In this document: positions 5,911 through 16,175 of the stretch, piece by piece
How the letters are laid out: each line of letters starts with the position of its first letter
Numbering within the stretch: position 1 is the first letter of the stretch
NCBI GenBank assembly: GCA_934636425.1
Contig: CAKUAV010000044.1
Span: 1-18,323 of the forward strand
Reading direction: 5' to 3'
DNA length: 18,323 nucleotides
DNA from: an uncultured Clostridia bacterium
GTDB taxonomy: Bacteria > Bacillota > Clostridia > Christensenellales > Aristaeellaceae
The notes under the pieces: model-generated
Told to the model about the DNA's origin: nothing
Database searches by the model: none
The model's input: only the letters and a program-made list of their open reading frames with translations
Position numbers and translations under genes: made by a program

Positions 5911-8834
5911 ATGAATTATCCGCTCTCTCTGGGCGTCGACATCGGCTCGACCACGGCCAAAGTGGCGCTGATGGACGGCGACAAAATCATCTATCAGAAA
6001 TACGAGCGCCATCTCTCTCAGGTGCGCCAGAAAACCTTCGACATGGTGCGCGAAATCGAGCCGCTTTTGCGCGGCAAAAGCTTCACGGCGGCCATTTCCG
6101 GCTCGGCGGGCATGGGTCTGGCCGAGGCGGCGGGCATACCGTTCGTTCAGGAGGTCTACGCCACCGGCGAGACTGTGCGCGCGCTGGAGCCGGACGCGGG
6201 CACGGTCATCGAGCTGGGCGGCGAGGACGCGAAGGTCATATTCTTCAAGGGCGGCGTGGACGAGCGCATGAACGGCTCCTGCGCGGGCGGCACAGGCGCG
6301 TTCATCGATCAGATGGCGACGCTGCTCGATATGCCCGTCTCGGAGATGGATCGCCTCAGTCTGGCGGCCGACCGCATCTATCCCATCGCCTCGCGCTGCG
6401 GCGTGTTCGCCAAGACCGACATACAGCCGCTGCTCAATCAGGGCGCGCTCAAGTCGGACGTGGCGGCCAGCATCTATCAGGCCGTTGTCAATCAGACCAT
6501 CGCCGGCCTCATTCAGGGGCGCACGATCGAAAAGAAGGTGCTCTTCCTCGGCGGGCCGCTGCACTACTGCCTGGGTCTGCGCCGCCGCTTTGTCGAGACG
6601 CTCAATCTAAAGGACGACGAGGCCGTTTTCCCGGAATACGGCCGCTTCGCCGTGGCCATCGGCGCGTCGCTCTACGCGCGCTCCACGGCGGGCGCGTTTA
6701 CCTATGAGTCGCTCGCCTTCGCGCTGGAAAAGGCGCTGCACGCCGAGTCGCACGCCGGCACGCTGCCGCCGCTGTTCAAGTCCGACGCGGATTATCGGGC
6801 GTTTGCCGAGCGCCATGCCCGCGCCAGCGTGCCCGAGGGGGATATCGCGTCCTATACGGGCAAGGCCTATCTGGGCATAGACTGCGGCTCCACCACCACA
6901 AAGCTCGTGCTGCTGGACAAAGACTGCCGCATACTCTACAGCTATTACGGCTCCAACCGCGCCAATCCCGTCGAGATACTGCGCGAGCAGCTGAAGATCA
7001 TCTATGAAAAGTGCTTAGGCCGCATTGAGATCGCGGGCAGCGCGGTCACGGGCTACGGCGAGGAGCTGATCAAAAACGCGTTCGGCGTGGATATCGGTCT
7101 GGTCGAGACCATCGCCCATTTCACCGCGGCGCGCTTCTTCCGGCCGAATGTCGATTTCATCATAGACATAGGCGGTCAGGACATAAAGTGCTTCAAGATC
7201 CGTGCCGGCGCGATCGATTCCATCACGCTCAACGAGGCCTGCTCGTCGGGCTGCGGCTCGTTTATAGAGACGTTCGCGCGCTCCATGGGCTGCGCGGTTT
7301 CGGATTTTGCAAAGCTCGGCCTCAAGTCAAAGGCGCCGGTCAATCTGGGCAGCCGCTGCACGGTGTTCATGAACTCCTCGGTCAAGCAGGCGCAGAAGGA
7401 CGGCGCGACTGTGGAGGACATCTCCGCGGGGCTGTCGGTCAGCGTGGTCAAGAACGCGCTCTACAAGGTCATACGCGCCAATTCGCCGAAAGAGCTGGGC
7501 GAGAACATCGTCGTGCAGGGCGGCACGTTCCTCAACGACGCGGTGCTGCGCGCCTTCGAGATGGAGACCGGCTGCGAGGTCGTGCGTCCCGCCATCGCGG
7601 GGCTGATGGGCGCATACGGCGCGGCGCTCTCCGCCATGAAGCTAAACGGCAGCCAGATCATATCGGCCGAGGCGCTGAATGTCTTTTCGCACACGGCGCG
7701 TCAGGCCATCTGCAACGGCTGCACCAACCACTGCCATCTGACCGTGAACACCTTCGCAGGCGGGCGGCGCTTCATCTCCGGCAATCAGTGCGAGAGGGGC
7801 GCGGGGCTGGGTCTGAAGGCCGAGTCCACGCCCAATCTTTATGAGTTCAAGCGCAAGGCGATCTATTCGCTGCCCGAGGGAAGCGGCTCGCGCGGCACGA
7901 TCGGCCTGCCCATGGCGCTGGGCATGCTGGAGCTTGCGCCGCTGTGGCACGGCATACTCTCCAATCTGGGCTTTAAGGTGGTGCTCTCCGGCCCATCCAG
8001 CCGCCGTATATACGAGATGGGTCAGTTCTCGATCCCCTCGGACACGGCCTGCTATCCCGCCAAGATCATGCACGGCCATATCGAAAAGCTGATCGCCGAA
8101 AAGGTGGACGCGATATTCTATCCCTGCCTCAGCTACAATCTCGATGAGGGCGGCGACAACCACTACAACTGCCCGGTCGTGGCCTACTATTCCGAGCTGC
8201 TCAAGGGCAACATGGACAGCCTGAAGGGCGTGCGCTTCCTCTATCCGTTCCTCAACATCAATTCGGAGAAGGAGCTTTCAAAGGAAATCCACGCCGCGCT
8301 GTCGCCCCTCTGGCCGGATATTACCCGGGGCGAGGCGCGCCGCGCCGTGAAGGCCGGCATGCAGGCGTTCCATGCCTATCAGGCGTCCGTGCGCAGCGAG
8401 GGCGAAAAGGCGCTCGCCTATGCCCGCGAGCATGGAAAGCGCGTCATGATACTGGCCGGCCGCCCCTATCACATCGATCCGGAGATCAGCCACGGCATAG
8501 ACAAGCTGGCCGCGTCGCTGGGCTTCGTCGTTGTGAGCGAGGATTCGGTCTTTCAGCTGGCGGCGCTGCCGCGCGTGCGGGTGCTCAATCAGTGGACGTA
8601 CCATTCGCGGCTCTACCGCGCGGCGCAGTACGCCTCGGAGCATCAGGACACGCAGCTGGTGCAGCTGGTGTCGTTCGGCTGCGGCGTGGACGCGATCACG
8701 ACCGACGAGGTGCGCTCCATACTGGAATCGCACGGCAAATACTACACGCAGATCAAGATCGACGAGATCACCAATCTGGGCGCGGTCAAGATCCGGCTTC
8801 GCAGCCTGATCGGCGCGCTGGAAGAGCGGGGTGA

Positions 8835-8838
<4 letters not shown>
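5911..8838 (+). CDS. 2-hydroxyacyl-CoA dehydratase activase-related ATPase, duplicated ASKHA domains plus DUF2229-like region
   Basis: The 975-aa protein has two BcrAD/BadFG (HgdC-type) ATPase domains. Domain 1 has the phosphate loop DIGSTT (10-15), GGEDAKV, and the cluster cysteines C124 (CAGGTGAF) and C163 (SRCGVFAKTD). Domain 2 starts at GIDCGSTTTK (322) with GGQDIKCF, C444 (CSSGCGSF) and C483 (SRCTVF). Both pairs are 39 residues apart, the same interval as C127/C166 of the Acidaminococcus HgdC activase that hold its inter-subunit [4Fe-4S] cluster. Residues about 595-625 carry a CNGCTNHC cysteine cluster, and about 660-880 resemble DUF2229. The family couples ATP hydrolysis to delivery of low-potential electrons to an HgdB-like partner. 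ATG 5911 follows CGGAGGT. The stop overlaps the next gene as ATGA. Relatives are often one chain of about 1400 aa including that partner, so this is a split form. Confidence 0.92.
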
Positions 8839-10085
<1,247 letters not shown>

Positions 10086-10104
10086 TCGCATCCAAAAAAA
10101 CCCC

Positions 10105-10145
10105 GCCGCGCGTCGGAAAGCACATCCGCCGCGCGGCGCTTTTTT
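10105..10145 (+). terminator. Intrinsic terminator of the activase operon
   Basis: GCCGCGCG / CGCGCGGC (10105-10112 and 10130-10137) is followed by a T6 run, twenty bases after the stop codon. Confidence 0.85.
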
Positions 10146-10185
10146 CATCTATTCTCCAACTTCTCAGCAAGGTTATCCCGAACCA

Positions 10186-10333
10186 TTCGCCAGCCGTTCG
10201 GCGCAAGATGAACCCCATCAGGGAAAAGCACCCGGAGATCAATCTGGTCGCCATAGACTGCGATTCCGGCGCAACATACGTCAATCAGGAAAACCGCATC
10301 CGCCTGATGCTCTCAAACGCCAAAAAGGACTAA
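10186..10333 (+). pseudogene. Decayed duplicate of the HgdB-like gene 3' end
   Basis: This stretch is homologous to 9906-10085. After a deletion of about 30 bases that removes the C365/C371 region, the last 41 codons remain open from ATG 10208 to TAA 10333 (MNPIREKHPEINLVAIDCD to LMLSNAKKD). There are a few replacements (Y to C, R to Y, K to N) and mostly silent changes. No Shine-Dalgarno or promoter is visible, so expression as a peptide is unlikely. It is followed by its own copy of the terminator. It is the remnant of a partial tandem duplication of gene end plus terminator. Confidence 0.85.
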
Positions 10334-10347
10334 TCGCATACGAAAAC

Positions 10348-10387
10348 CCCGCCGCGCCTCGGAAAATATCATCCGATGCGCGGCGGG
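10348..10387 (+). terminator. Duplicated terminator of the activase operon, second copy
   Basis: CCCGCCGCGC / GCGCGGCGGG (10348-10357 and 10378-10387) is a 10-bp perfect stem. The T tract is reduced to ATTTGTGTTT. It is the diverged twin of the hairpin at 10105-10137. The stem is longer than the original but the tail is weaker. Confidence 0.65.
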
Positions 10388-10623
10388 ATTTGTGTTTACG
10401 GGGAAGCACTGCGGGGTAGGGGGGGGGCTGCGCCATGAAGCCGGAACACGGATTTGCGGCGAGAGCTTGCAGCGCGCGTGCGTGCCATAAAGCCTATGCG
10501 CGGTGAGTCTGCGCGGCGTGATGCCTGCAGGCGGCCATGGGAGGCGCGCGGTGTGCGGGTTTGCGCGGCGAACGTGCGCCATAAGTCTGCGCGTGCGGAG
10601 ATAAGCTGAGAATTTGCGATAAT

Positions 10624-10660
10624 AAAGGCGCTTCGTCCGAAATGAGGGCGAAGCGCCTTT
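10624..10660 (-). terminator. Terminator-like hairpin downstream of etfBA
   Basis: A 12-bp perfect stem (AAAGGCGCTTCG / CGAAGCGCCTTT) with a 13-base loop. Read leftward it ends in CCTTTATTAT, a modest T tract, about 120 bases past the etfBA stop. It probably ends the glcD-etfBA transcript. The rest of 10389-10778 shows no gene: GC-rich sequence with a G9 run at about 10420 and no ribosome sites. Confidence 0.65.
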
Positions 10661-10778
10661 GCGATTGCGCGGGGCGAAGGAAGCCGCCGGTATAAGCGCG
10701 GATTGTAATGCGCATCCAAATGCGGTTGTCCGATGGGCGGGTGTTCAGCCGCTTGCCGAGGACTGCATGCGCCGCGCC

Positions 10779-12623
10779 TTATCCCAGCCTCTCCAGCATG
10801 GCGCGCAGGAAGTCGCCGCAGTCGGCGATCACACCATAGCGCGCGTAGTCGAATATCGGCGCGTCGGGGTCGGTGTTGACCGCGACGATGGTTTTCGCCG
10901 CCACGCCCGCCATGTGCTGCATCGCGCCCGAAATGCCCAGCGCGATGTATATCTTCGGCGCGACCGTCTTGCCCGTCTGCCCGACCTGACGCGCATAGGG
11001 CATGATGCCCGCGTCCACCAGAGGCCGGCTGGAGGAGAGCGCGCCGCCCAGCCTGTCGGCCAGCTTCTCGGCCAGCGCGATGTTCTCCGCGCCGCCGATT
11101 CCCTGCCCGATCGACACGAGAATATCCGCCGCGCCGACGTCCGCGCCCTTTTCGCGGGCGATGCGCTCGATCAGCATAACCGGGCTTTGCGCGCCGCACG
11201 GCGACTCGAAAACGACGCGGCAGGGGCGCTCAGTATTGCGCGCGGGCACGGGGAACACGCGCGGCCGCACGGAAGCCATCTGCGGGCGCGCCTGCGGGCA
11301 GAGTATCGTCGCCATGAGATGCCCGCCGAACGCCGGGCGCGTCTGCATGAGCAGCTTCGTTTCGGGATCGACTGCCAGAGACGTGCAGTCGGCGGTCAGG
11401 CCGGTGTCCAGCCGCGCGGCCAGACGCGGCGCGAGCGAGCGTCCCAGCGCCGTCGCGCCCAGCAGCAGCGCCGAGGGTTCGTGCTTTTTGATCAGCGCTG
11501 CCAGCTCGCCGGTCAGCGTCAGCGCGTCGGCGTCTTTGAGCGAGTCGCCGCATACGGCCAGCACAGCGTCCGCGCCGCTCTCGCACAGCGCTTCGAACAC
11601 GCCGCTTTCGGGGCGCGCGCCCACATAGACCGCGACCGCCTGCGCGCCCATTTCGGGAGCCAGACGCGCCGCCTCGCCCATCAGCTCGAGCGAAACGCCG
11701 CGCACGCCGCCCTCCTGCGCTTCACAGAACACCCACAGCCCGCCCGTGCGGATTATGTCGCTTTTTGCCGAAAAATTTGCGTTTTTTTCAAGTTTTGCCG
11801 CTTTTTGATCGGCGCGCGCGGGGGCTGATTCGGCGCTTCCAGCCATGAACGGCGCGAGCACGCCATTTATCAGCGCGTCGGCCTGCGCCTCGATCGAGCC
11901 GCTCAGGAAATCGCAGGCCCGCGTGAGGACGGGCCGCTCGCTCTTCACGACGCGCGTGTGCGAGCCCTTCAGGCCGACCATATCGGGCGCAATGTCCAGC
12001 GCCTCGCGGTTCAAGACGCGCACATCGGCTTCCACGCCGCGCAGTATCCCGGCGATGGAGGGCAGGCGCGGCACGTTGATCTCCTTGAGCACGGTGACGA
12101 GCGCGGGCAGCGGAACGCAGGCGCGCTCATAGCCGTCGTCGGTCAGGCGGCGCACTGTGAGAGCGCCGTTTTCGAGCGACTCAATGCGCGTCACGTCGCT
12201 CACATGGGGGATGTGCAAAAGCTCTGCCAGCATCGGCGGCACCTGCGCGGTATCGCCGTCGGTGGCCATGCGCCCGCACAGTATGAGATCGGGCAGGCCG
12301 TCCTTTGCGATGGCGGCGGAGAGCGCGCGGGCGGTGGCGATTGTGTCCGCGCCGGCAAACGCGCGGTCGGAGAGGAGATACGCCTCGTCCGCGCCCACGG
12401 CGATCACGCGCCTGAGCATCTCGGAAACGGCCGGTATGCCCATACTGAGGGCGGCGATATGTCCGCCGAAGCGCGATTTCAGGCGCACGGCCTCCTCGAC
12501 GGCGAACGCGTCGAAGGGATTGAGTATGGATTCCGCGCCCTCGCGGACGATGGTGTGTGTGACCGGGTCGAGACGGGTTTCGTTCGACGCGGGCACCTGC
12601 TTGACACAGACGCAGATTTTCAT
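10779..12623 (-). CDS. etfBA: Electron transfer flavoprotein, EtfB-EtfA single-chain fusion
   Basis: The 614-aa chain holds two normally separate subunits. Residues 1-260 are EtfB ([27 protein letters not shown] at 121-128, the motif seen in the bifurcating EtfB group). Residues 261-290 form an Ala/Lys-rich linker. Residues 291-614 are EtfA, ending in the FAD-binding signature [20 protein letters not shown] (from 548). All parts look intact. ATG 12623 follows GGAGGA six bases upstream. No internal Shine-Dalgarno or start is visible for a separate EtfA (Met260 has none). The gene lies downstream of a GlcD-like oxidase, as in lactate dehydrogenase-ETF complexes such as LctBCD of Acetobacterium woodii, though the N-terminal ferredoxin-like domain of LctC is absent. 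The likely role is to couple NAD and ferredoxin to the oxidase flavin. The linker coding strand contains an A7 run. Confidence 0.93.
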   Translation of the reverse strand: MKICVCVKQVPASNETRLDPVTHTIVREGAESILNPFDAFAVEEAVRLKSRFGGHIAALSMGIPAVSEMLRRVIAVGADEAYLLSDRAFAGADTIATARALSAAIAKDGLPDLILCGRMATDGDTAQVPPMLAELLHIPHVSDVTRIESLENGALTVRRLTDDGYERACVPLPALVTVLKEINVPRLPSIAGILRGVEADVRVLNREALDIAPDMVGLKGSHTRVVKSERPVLTRACDFLSGSIEAQADALINGVLAPFMAGSAESAPARADQKAAKLEKNANFSAKSDIIRTGGLWVFCEAQEGGVRGVSLELMGEAARLAPEMGAQAVAVYVGARPESGVFEALCESGADAVLAVCGDSLKDADALTLTGELAALIKKHEPSALLLGATALGRSLAPRLAARLDTGLTADCTSLAVDPETKLLMQTRPAFGGHLMATILCPQARPQMASVRPRVFPVPARNTERPCRVVFESPCGAQSPVMLIERIAREKGADVGAADILVSIGQGIGGAENIALAEKLADRLGGALSSSRPLVDAGIMPYARQVGQTGKTVAPKIYIALGISGAMQHMAGVAAKTIVAVNTDPDAPIFDYARYGVIADCGDFLRAMLERLG

Positions 12624-12838
12624 GCTCTATTCCTCCGGTATGCCCATGCTGAGGGCAGCGATATGTCCGCCGAAGCGCGATTTCAGGCGCACGGCCTCCT
12701 CGACGGCGAACGCGTCGAAGGGATTGAGTATGGATTCCGCGCCCTCGCGGACGATGGTGTGTGTGACCGGGTCGAGACGGGTTTCGTTCGACGCGGGCAC
12801 CTGCTTGACACAGACGCAGATTTTCATGCTCTATTCCT
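12431..12838. repeat. 204-bp perfect-register tandem duplication of the etfB 5' end
   Basis: 12431-12634 and 12635-12838 are head-to-tail copies that differ at only two positions (12444/12648 and 12453/12657), both synonymous. The unit covers the Shine-Dalgarno, the start codon and the first 64 codons of etfB. The outer junction lies where the last codons of the oxidase gene (ATATCGGAGGAA) and etfB (ATACCGG) share short homology. Confidence 0.95.
12627..12827 (-). pseudogene. Truncated etfB copy (66 codons) between glcD and etfBA
   Basis: The 66-aa frame has 64 residues identical to the EtfB N-terminus of the fusion, then Glu-Glu-stop contributed by the duplicated end of the oxidase gene. 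It keeps a perfect ribosome site (GGAGGAATAGAGC before ATG) and starts three bases after the oxidase stop. It is therefore probably translated and could couple ribosomes from the oxidase to etfBA. The first beta-strand/helix of EtfB alone cannot bind flavin or AMP, so I call it a pseudogene fragment, with a small chance of a regulatory or dominant-negative peptide. Confidence 0.85.
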
Positions 12839-14414
12839 CCGATATGACGTTGCCGGGGCCGAGCAGCCCCCTGGGGTCGAAGGCGCGCTTGAGCGCGGAA
12901 AGCGCGCGCATTTTGTCCGCGCCGTACATGATGAGCGCCAGCTTTTTCTTGATCTTGCCCGCGCCGTGCTCGGCCGATATGCTGCCGCCCATGCGGTGCA
13001 CGTCCCGCGCCCATTTTTCGAATATGCGATGCCCTTCCTCATACTCGGCCTTCGTGCGCGCGAGTATGTTGGGGTGGACGTGGTTCTCGCCGATGTGGCC
13101 GAATATGATCCACTGGAGATTCGTCTGCATGAGATCGCGCTTGTAGATGTGGAACAGCTCGTCGAAATGCCGGTCGTCCACGGCCATGTCGGTGGAGAGT
13201 ATCGTGATGCACGGCTCATTTTTGCGGTTTTCCTCGACGATCAGGTCGATTGTCTCGGGCACGCTGTGCCGGAAGAAGAGCAGCTTGTCCAGCTCCGTTT
13301 TGTCGCGCGCCACCCATGTGCGCTCTATGTCGCCGCCCACAGCCTGTATGACCGCCGAGAGCGCGCGCAGCGCCGGGATCATCTCGCCCGGGTCGTCGTC
13401 GTTAAACTCGACGTAGACGGCGCAGCTGTAGTTTTCGGGCAGCTCCTGAAGCTGGTGAAAGGCCGGCGTGACCGCCTTCTGGCGCGCCACCATGTCCAGC
13501 GCGTTTTTGTTGAAGAACTCGATCGACGCGGGCTTGTGGGCAAAATCCGGCACGCCCGCGTCGGAATGCCCCTTCATGGCGCGGACATAGGCGAGCGCGT
13601 TTTCGTCGTCCGGGAAGAACGCCGTCAGTCCCCACAGGTGCCGCGGCGCGTCCATGAGCTTCAGCTCCAGCTCTGCGATCACGCCCAGCGTGCCCTGACT
13701 GCCCATGAACAGATCGACGAGATCCATGTTTTCGCGTATGAAGAAGCCCGCGTCCTTTATGGGCGGCGTGTCGAAGGCGGGCAGATCGCACTCGAAAATC
13801 GTTCCGTCCTCGCAGGCAAAGCGCACATGGCGGCCAAGGGCCTTGTCGCGCCCGCGCATGAGGGAAGCGACGCGCCCGTCGGCGAGCACGACGCGCAGCG
13901 CGTTTATGTGCGCGCGGGTGCAGCCGTAGAGGAACGAGCGCGCCCCGCAGGCGTTGCAGGAGGCCATGCCGCCCAAACTGGCGGTCGGCTCGGTCGGGTC
14001 GGGCGAGAAGAACAGCGCGCCGGGCTTAATGCCCTTGAGCGTCTCGAGGGAGGCCTCGTCCCAGCCGCGCACATCGAAGCTCCTGGTTTCGAGCGCTTTC
14101 CGAAGCTGCGCGAGCAAGAGCCCCGGCTGAACGCGCAGGCAGTATCTGCCCCGATCGTCGCGCTTCAGGCCGAGGATTCTGTTCATGCGCTGAAGGTTTA
14201 GCGCCAGTCCGCGCGCGGGGCTTGCGCCGCCGGCCAGTCCGGTCAGGCCGCCCTGCGCGGTGAGCGGCACGTCATGAGCGGCGCACCAGCGAATCACGTC
14301 GCCGATCTCTTCGGCGCTGGTCGGGAAGGCGACATACTCGGCCGCGCCCATGACGCGCGATTCGTCTGAGAGATAGCGCTCGTCGCCGGCGGTCATTTTT
14401 CTGACAAGTTCCAA
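12831..14414 (-). CDS. FAD-linked oxidase, GlcD/D-lactate dehydrogenase type
   Basis: The 527-aa protein has the FAD_binding_4 fold (about 25-165). It shows TAQGGLTGLAGGASPARG, then FFSPDPTEPTASLGGMASCNACGARSFLYG and the GSQGTLGVI motif. The C-terminal FAD-oxidase domain carries GHIGENHVHPN, the family's His-rich active-site loop, and SAEHGAGK near the end. Such enzymes oxidise D-2-hydroxyacids (lactate, glycolate, 2-hydroxyglutarate), and the neighbouring bifurcating-type ETF points to an LctD-like lactate dehydrogenase. The start is TTG 14414, preceded by AAAGGAGG at ten bases. The first ATG (14396) has no ribosome site. Three bases separate its stop from the truncated etfB copy, so the genes form one operon. 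Substrate choice cannot be fixed by sequence reading. No standalone Fe-S domain is present. Confidence 0.9.
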   Translation of the reverse strand: MELVRKMTAGDERYLSDESRVMGAAEYVAFPTSAEEIGDVIRWCAAHDVPLTAQGGLTGLAGGASPARGLALNLQRMNRILGLKRDDRGRYCLRVQPGLLLAQLRKALETRSFDVRGWDEASLETLKGIKPGALFFSPDPTEPTASLGGMASCNACGARSFLYGCTRAHINALRVVLADGRVASLMRGRDKALGRHVRFACEDGTIFECDLPAFDTPPIKDAGFFIRENMDLVDLFMGSQGTLGVIAELELKLMDAPRHLWGLTAFFPDDENALAYVRAMKGHSDAGVPDFAHKPASIEFFNKNALDMVARQKAVTPAFHQLQELPENYSCAVYVEFNDDDPGEMIPALRALSAVIQAVGGDIERTWVARDKTELDKLLFFRHSVPETIDLIVEENRKNEPCITILSTDMAVDDRHFDELFHIYKRDLMQTNLQWIIFGHIGENHVHPNILARTKAEYEEGHRIFEKWARDVHRMGGSISAEHGAGKIKKKLALIMYGADKMRALSALKRAFDPRGLLGPGNVISEE

Positions 14415-14532
14415 GCGTGTTTTTCCTCCTTTTCATTCGCCGCCGGATGTGCTATACTTGAGTGTGTTTCTAAAATTCCCCTGACTGCAATTTCGGCGTC
14501 TTTTCCGCCATTTCCGCGCCCAAAGCCCTTGA

Positions 14533-14638
14533 TTTAGCGCCGCTAAACCTGCGGACTTTCGCCTTGGGGCCAGGTTGGAATCCTTTAGGATTCCAAGTTC
14601 CCATCGGGAACTGCGACGGTTGAATCCCAAGGATTCAA
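14533..14638. repeat. Array of four perfect short hairpins between divergent genes
   Basis: In order: TTTAGCG/CGCTAAA (14533-14547), TTGGAATCC/GGATTCCAA (14575-14596), GTTCCC/GGGAAC (14597-14611) and TTGAATCC/GGATTCAA (14620-14638), with loops of 1-4 bases. The cluster fills the middle of the 325-base gap 14415-14739 between the oxidase and aminotransferase genes. The base composition is lower in GC than the flanks. No ORF with a ribosome site is present. It may be a mobile palindromic element or a structured RNA or bidirectional terminator region. Confidence 0.7.
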
Positions 14639-14739
14639 GCGCCGCGCCTTTACGAAAAATCCACTCGAACTTGCAGCCACTCCTTTTGGCAACACACTCT
14701 GACCATGCACAAGCGATTGTTTGAAAGGCGGCCTGTCGG

Positions 14740-15981
14740 ATGAACGGATACGATTTGAACGCGTTGATAGAGCGCTATGAGGAATTTAAGGCGCGGGGGC
14801 TGCATCTGGATATGTCGCGCGGAAAGCCGGAGGCGCGCCAGCTCGATCTGTCGCTGCCCATGCTGGCGCCGATGGACAACTTCATCTGCGAGGACGGCGT
14901 GGACGCGCGCAATTACGGCGACCCCACCGGCATTCCCGAGGCGAAGCGGCTCTTCGGCGAACTGCTGGGCGTGCCGGCGGCGCAGGTGATCGTGGGCGGC
15001 AATTCGAGCATCAACATGATACACGACGCGCTCACCCGCGCGATCATCAACGGCCCCATGCCGGGCGATACGCCGTGGGGTAAGCTGACGGGCGTAAAGA
15101 TCCTCTGCCCCGTGCCGGGCTACGACTGGCATTTCGCCATGTGCGAGACGCTGGGGCTGATCCCCGTGCCCGTGCCCACAAACGGCGAAGGGCCGGATAT
15201 GGATCAGGTCGAGACGCTCGTGCGCGACCCCATGGTCAAGGGCATGATCTGCGTGCCCATGTACGGCAACCCCTCGGGCGTGACGTTTTCGGACGCGGTG
15301 GTCGACCGGCTGGCCGCCATGGAGACGGCGGCGGATGATTTTCGCATCATCTGGGACAACGCCTACTGCGTGCATCATCTCTATCCCGACCGGCGCGACC
15401 ATCTCAAAAACATGTACGAGGCGTGCGATGCGGCGGGACATGCCGACCGCGTGCTGATGTTTACGTCCACATCGAAGATCACGTTTGCGGGCGGCGGCGT
15501 GGCGGCCATGGCGGCCAGCCCGGCCAACATCGCGCGGCACGCGGCGCTGCTCACTTATCAGCTGGTGTGCTACGACAAGGTCAATCAGCTGCGGCACGCG
15601 CGCTTTCTGCCCGATTTGAACGCCGTCGAACGGCACATGGCGCGTCAGGCGGAGATCATCCGCCCGAAATTCGACCTTGCGCTCTCGGTGATGGAGAAGG
15701 AGCTGTCCGGCATTGCGGCGTGGAGCCGTCCGAACGGCGGCTACTTCATCTGCTTCAGGGCGCCGCGCGGCTGCGCCCGGCGCATCGTGCAGCTGTGCGC
15801 CGACGCGGGCGTTGTACTGACCCCGGCGGGCGCGCCCTTCCCCGGCGGCAAAGACCCCGAGGACAGCGTGCTGCGCATCGCTCCGACCTACCCCGACATG
15901 GACGAGCTCAGGCAGGCCGTGGAGCTGTTCGTGATCGCCGTGCAGTTGGCAGAGGCGGGCCGCGCCCCCAGCCGCTACTGA
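14740..15981 (+). CDS. PLP-dependent aspartate aminotransferase, subgroup Ic-like
   Basis: The 413-aa protein is a fold-type I aminotransferase. It begins with the subgroup hallmark LDMSRGKPEARQLDLS and has YGDPTGIPEAKRLFGELLGV. The PLP-contacting residues are N177 (YGNPSG) and D206 (WDNAYCVHHLY), and the Schiff-base lysine is K246 (STSKITFAGGGVA). C-terminal substrate-site residues lie near PNGGYFICF and SVLRIAPTYP. This matches the Asp_aminotransf family (PF12897-type, as in Corynebacterium AspT), which transfers amino groups between aspartate and 2-oxoglutarate in the cytoplasm. ATG 14740 follows a fair AAAGGCGG site. It stands alone as a single-gene unit, divergent from the oxidase operon and convergent with an amino acid importer. 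Confidence 0.92.
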   Translation: MNGYDLNALIERYEEFKARGLHLDMSRGKPEARQLDLSLPMLAPMDNFICEDGVDARNYGDPTGIPEAKRLFGELLGVPAAQVIVGGNSSINMIHDALTRAIINGPMPGDTPWGKLTGVKILCPVPGYDWHFAMCETLGLIPVPVPTNGEGPDMDQVETLVRDPMVKGMICVPMYGNPSGVTFSDAVVDRLAAMETAADDFRIIWDNAYCVHHLYPDRRDHLKNMYEACDAAGHADRVLMFTSTSKITFAGGGVAAMAASPANIARHAALLTYQLVCYDKVNQLRHARFLPDLNAVERHMARQAEIIRPKFDLALSVMEKELSGIAAWSRPNGGYFICFRAPRGCARRIVQLCADAGVVLTPAGAPFPGGKDPEDSVLRIAPTYPDMDELRQAVELFVIAVQLAEAGRAPSRY

Positions 15982-16133
15982 AAAATCCGGCCGCGCCTAA
16001 CGGCCTCGGACTGCCGAAACCCATCGGCGATCGAGCTTGACGAAGCTCCGAGGGCTTTTAGCCGTATCCGGCGGCGTGTGCCCGGCGGCGGAGCCTGCTC
16101 TCCCGTCCATCGGCGCGTCGCCTGAATATCGAG

Positions 16134-16172
16134 AACATCCCGGGCTCGCCGTTGAGCGCCGGGATGTTTTTT
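16134..16172 (+). terminator. Terminator between aminotransferase and amino acid ABC operon
   Basis: AACATCCCGG / CCGGGATGTT (16134-16143 and 16159-16168) is a 10-bp stem followed by a T6 tract for rightward transcripts. The leftward reading also gives a stem with a shorter tail (GTTCTC), so it may serve both converging operons. Confidence 0.85.
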
Positions 16173-16175
16173 CTC

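Noticed and set aside
10413..10432. G-rich run (G9) as a regulatory G-quadruplex
   Set aside because: It is one homopolymer run plus a short G4 tract in a gene-free stretch with no gene dependent on it. It could also be a sequencing length error.
11958..14201. Rightward open frame of about 747 codons across the etfBA and glcD-type genes
   Set aside because: It is antisense to two clearly identified genes, its translation repeats wherever the DNA is duplicated, and it has no family signature or start signal.
14437..14460. Promoter for the GlcD-type gene (leftward TATAGC)
   Set aside because: The -10 is only four of six with no recognisable -35 at 16-18 bases, so it is too weak to list as a feature.
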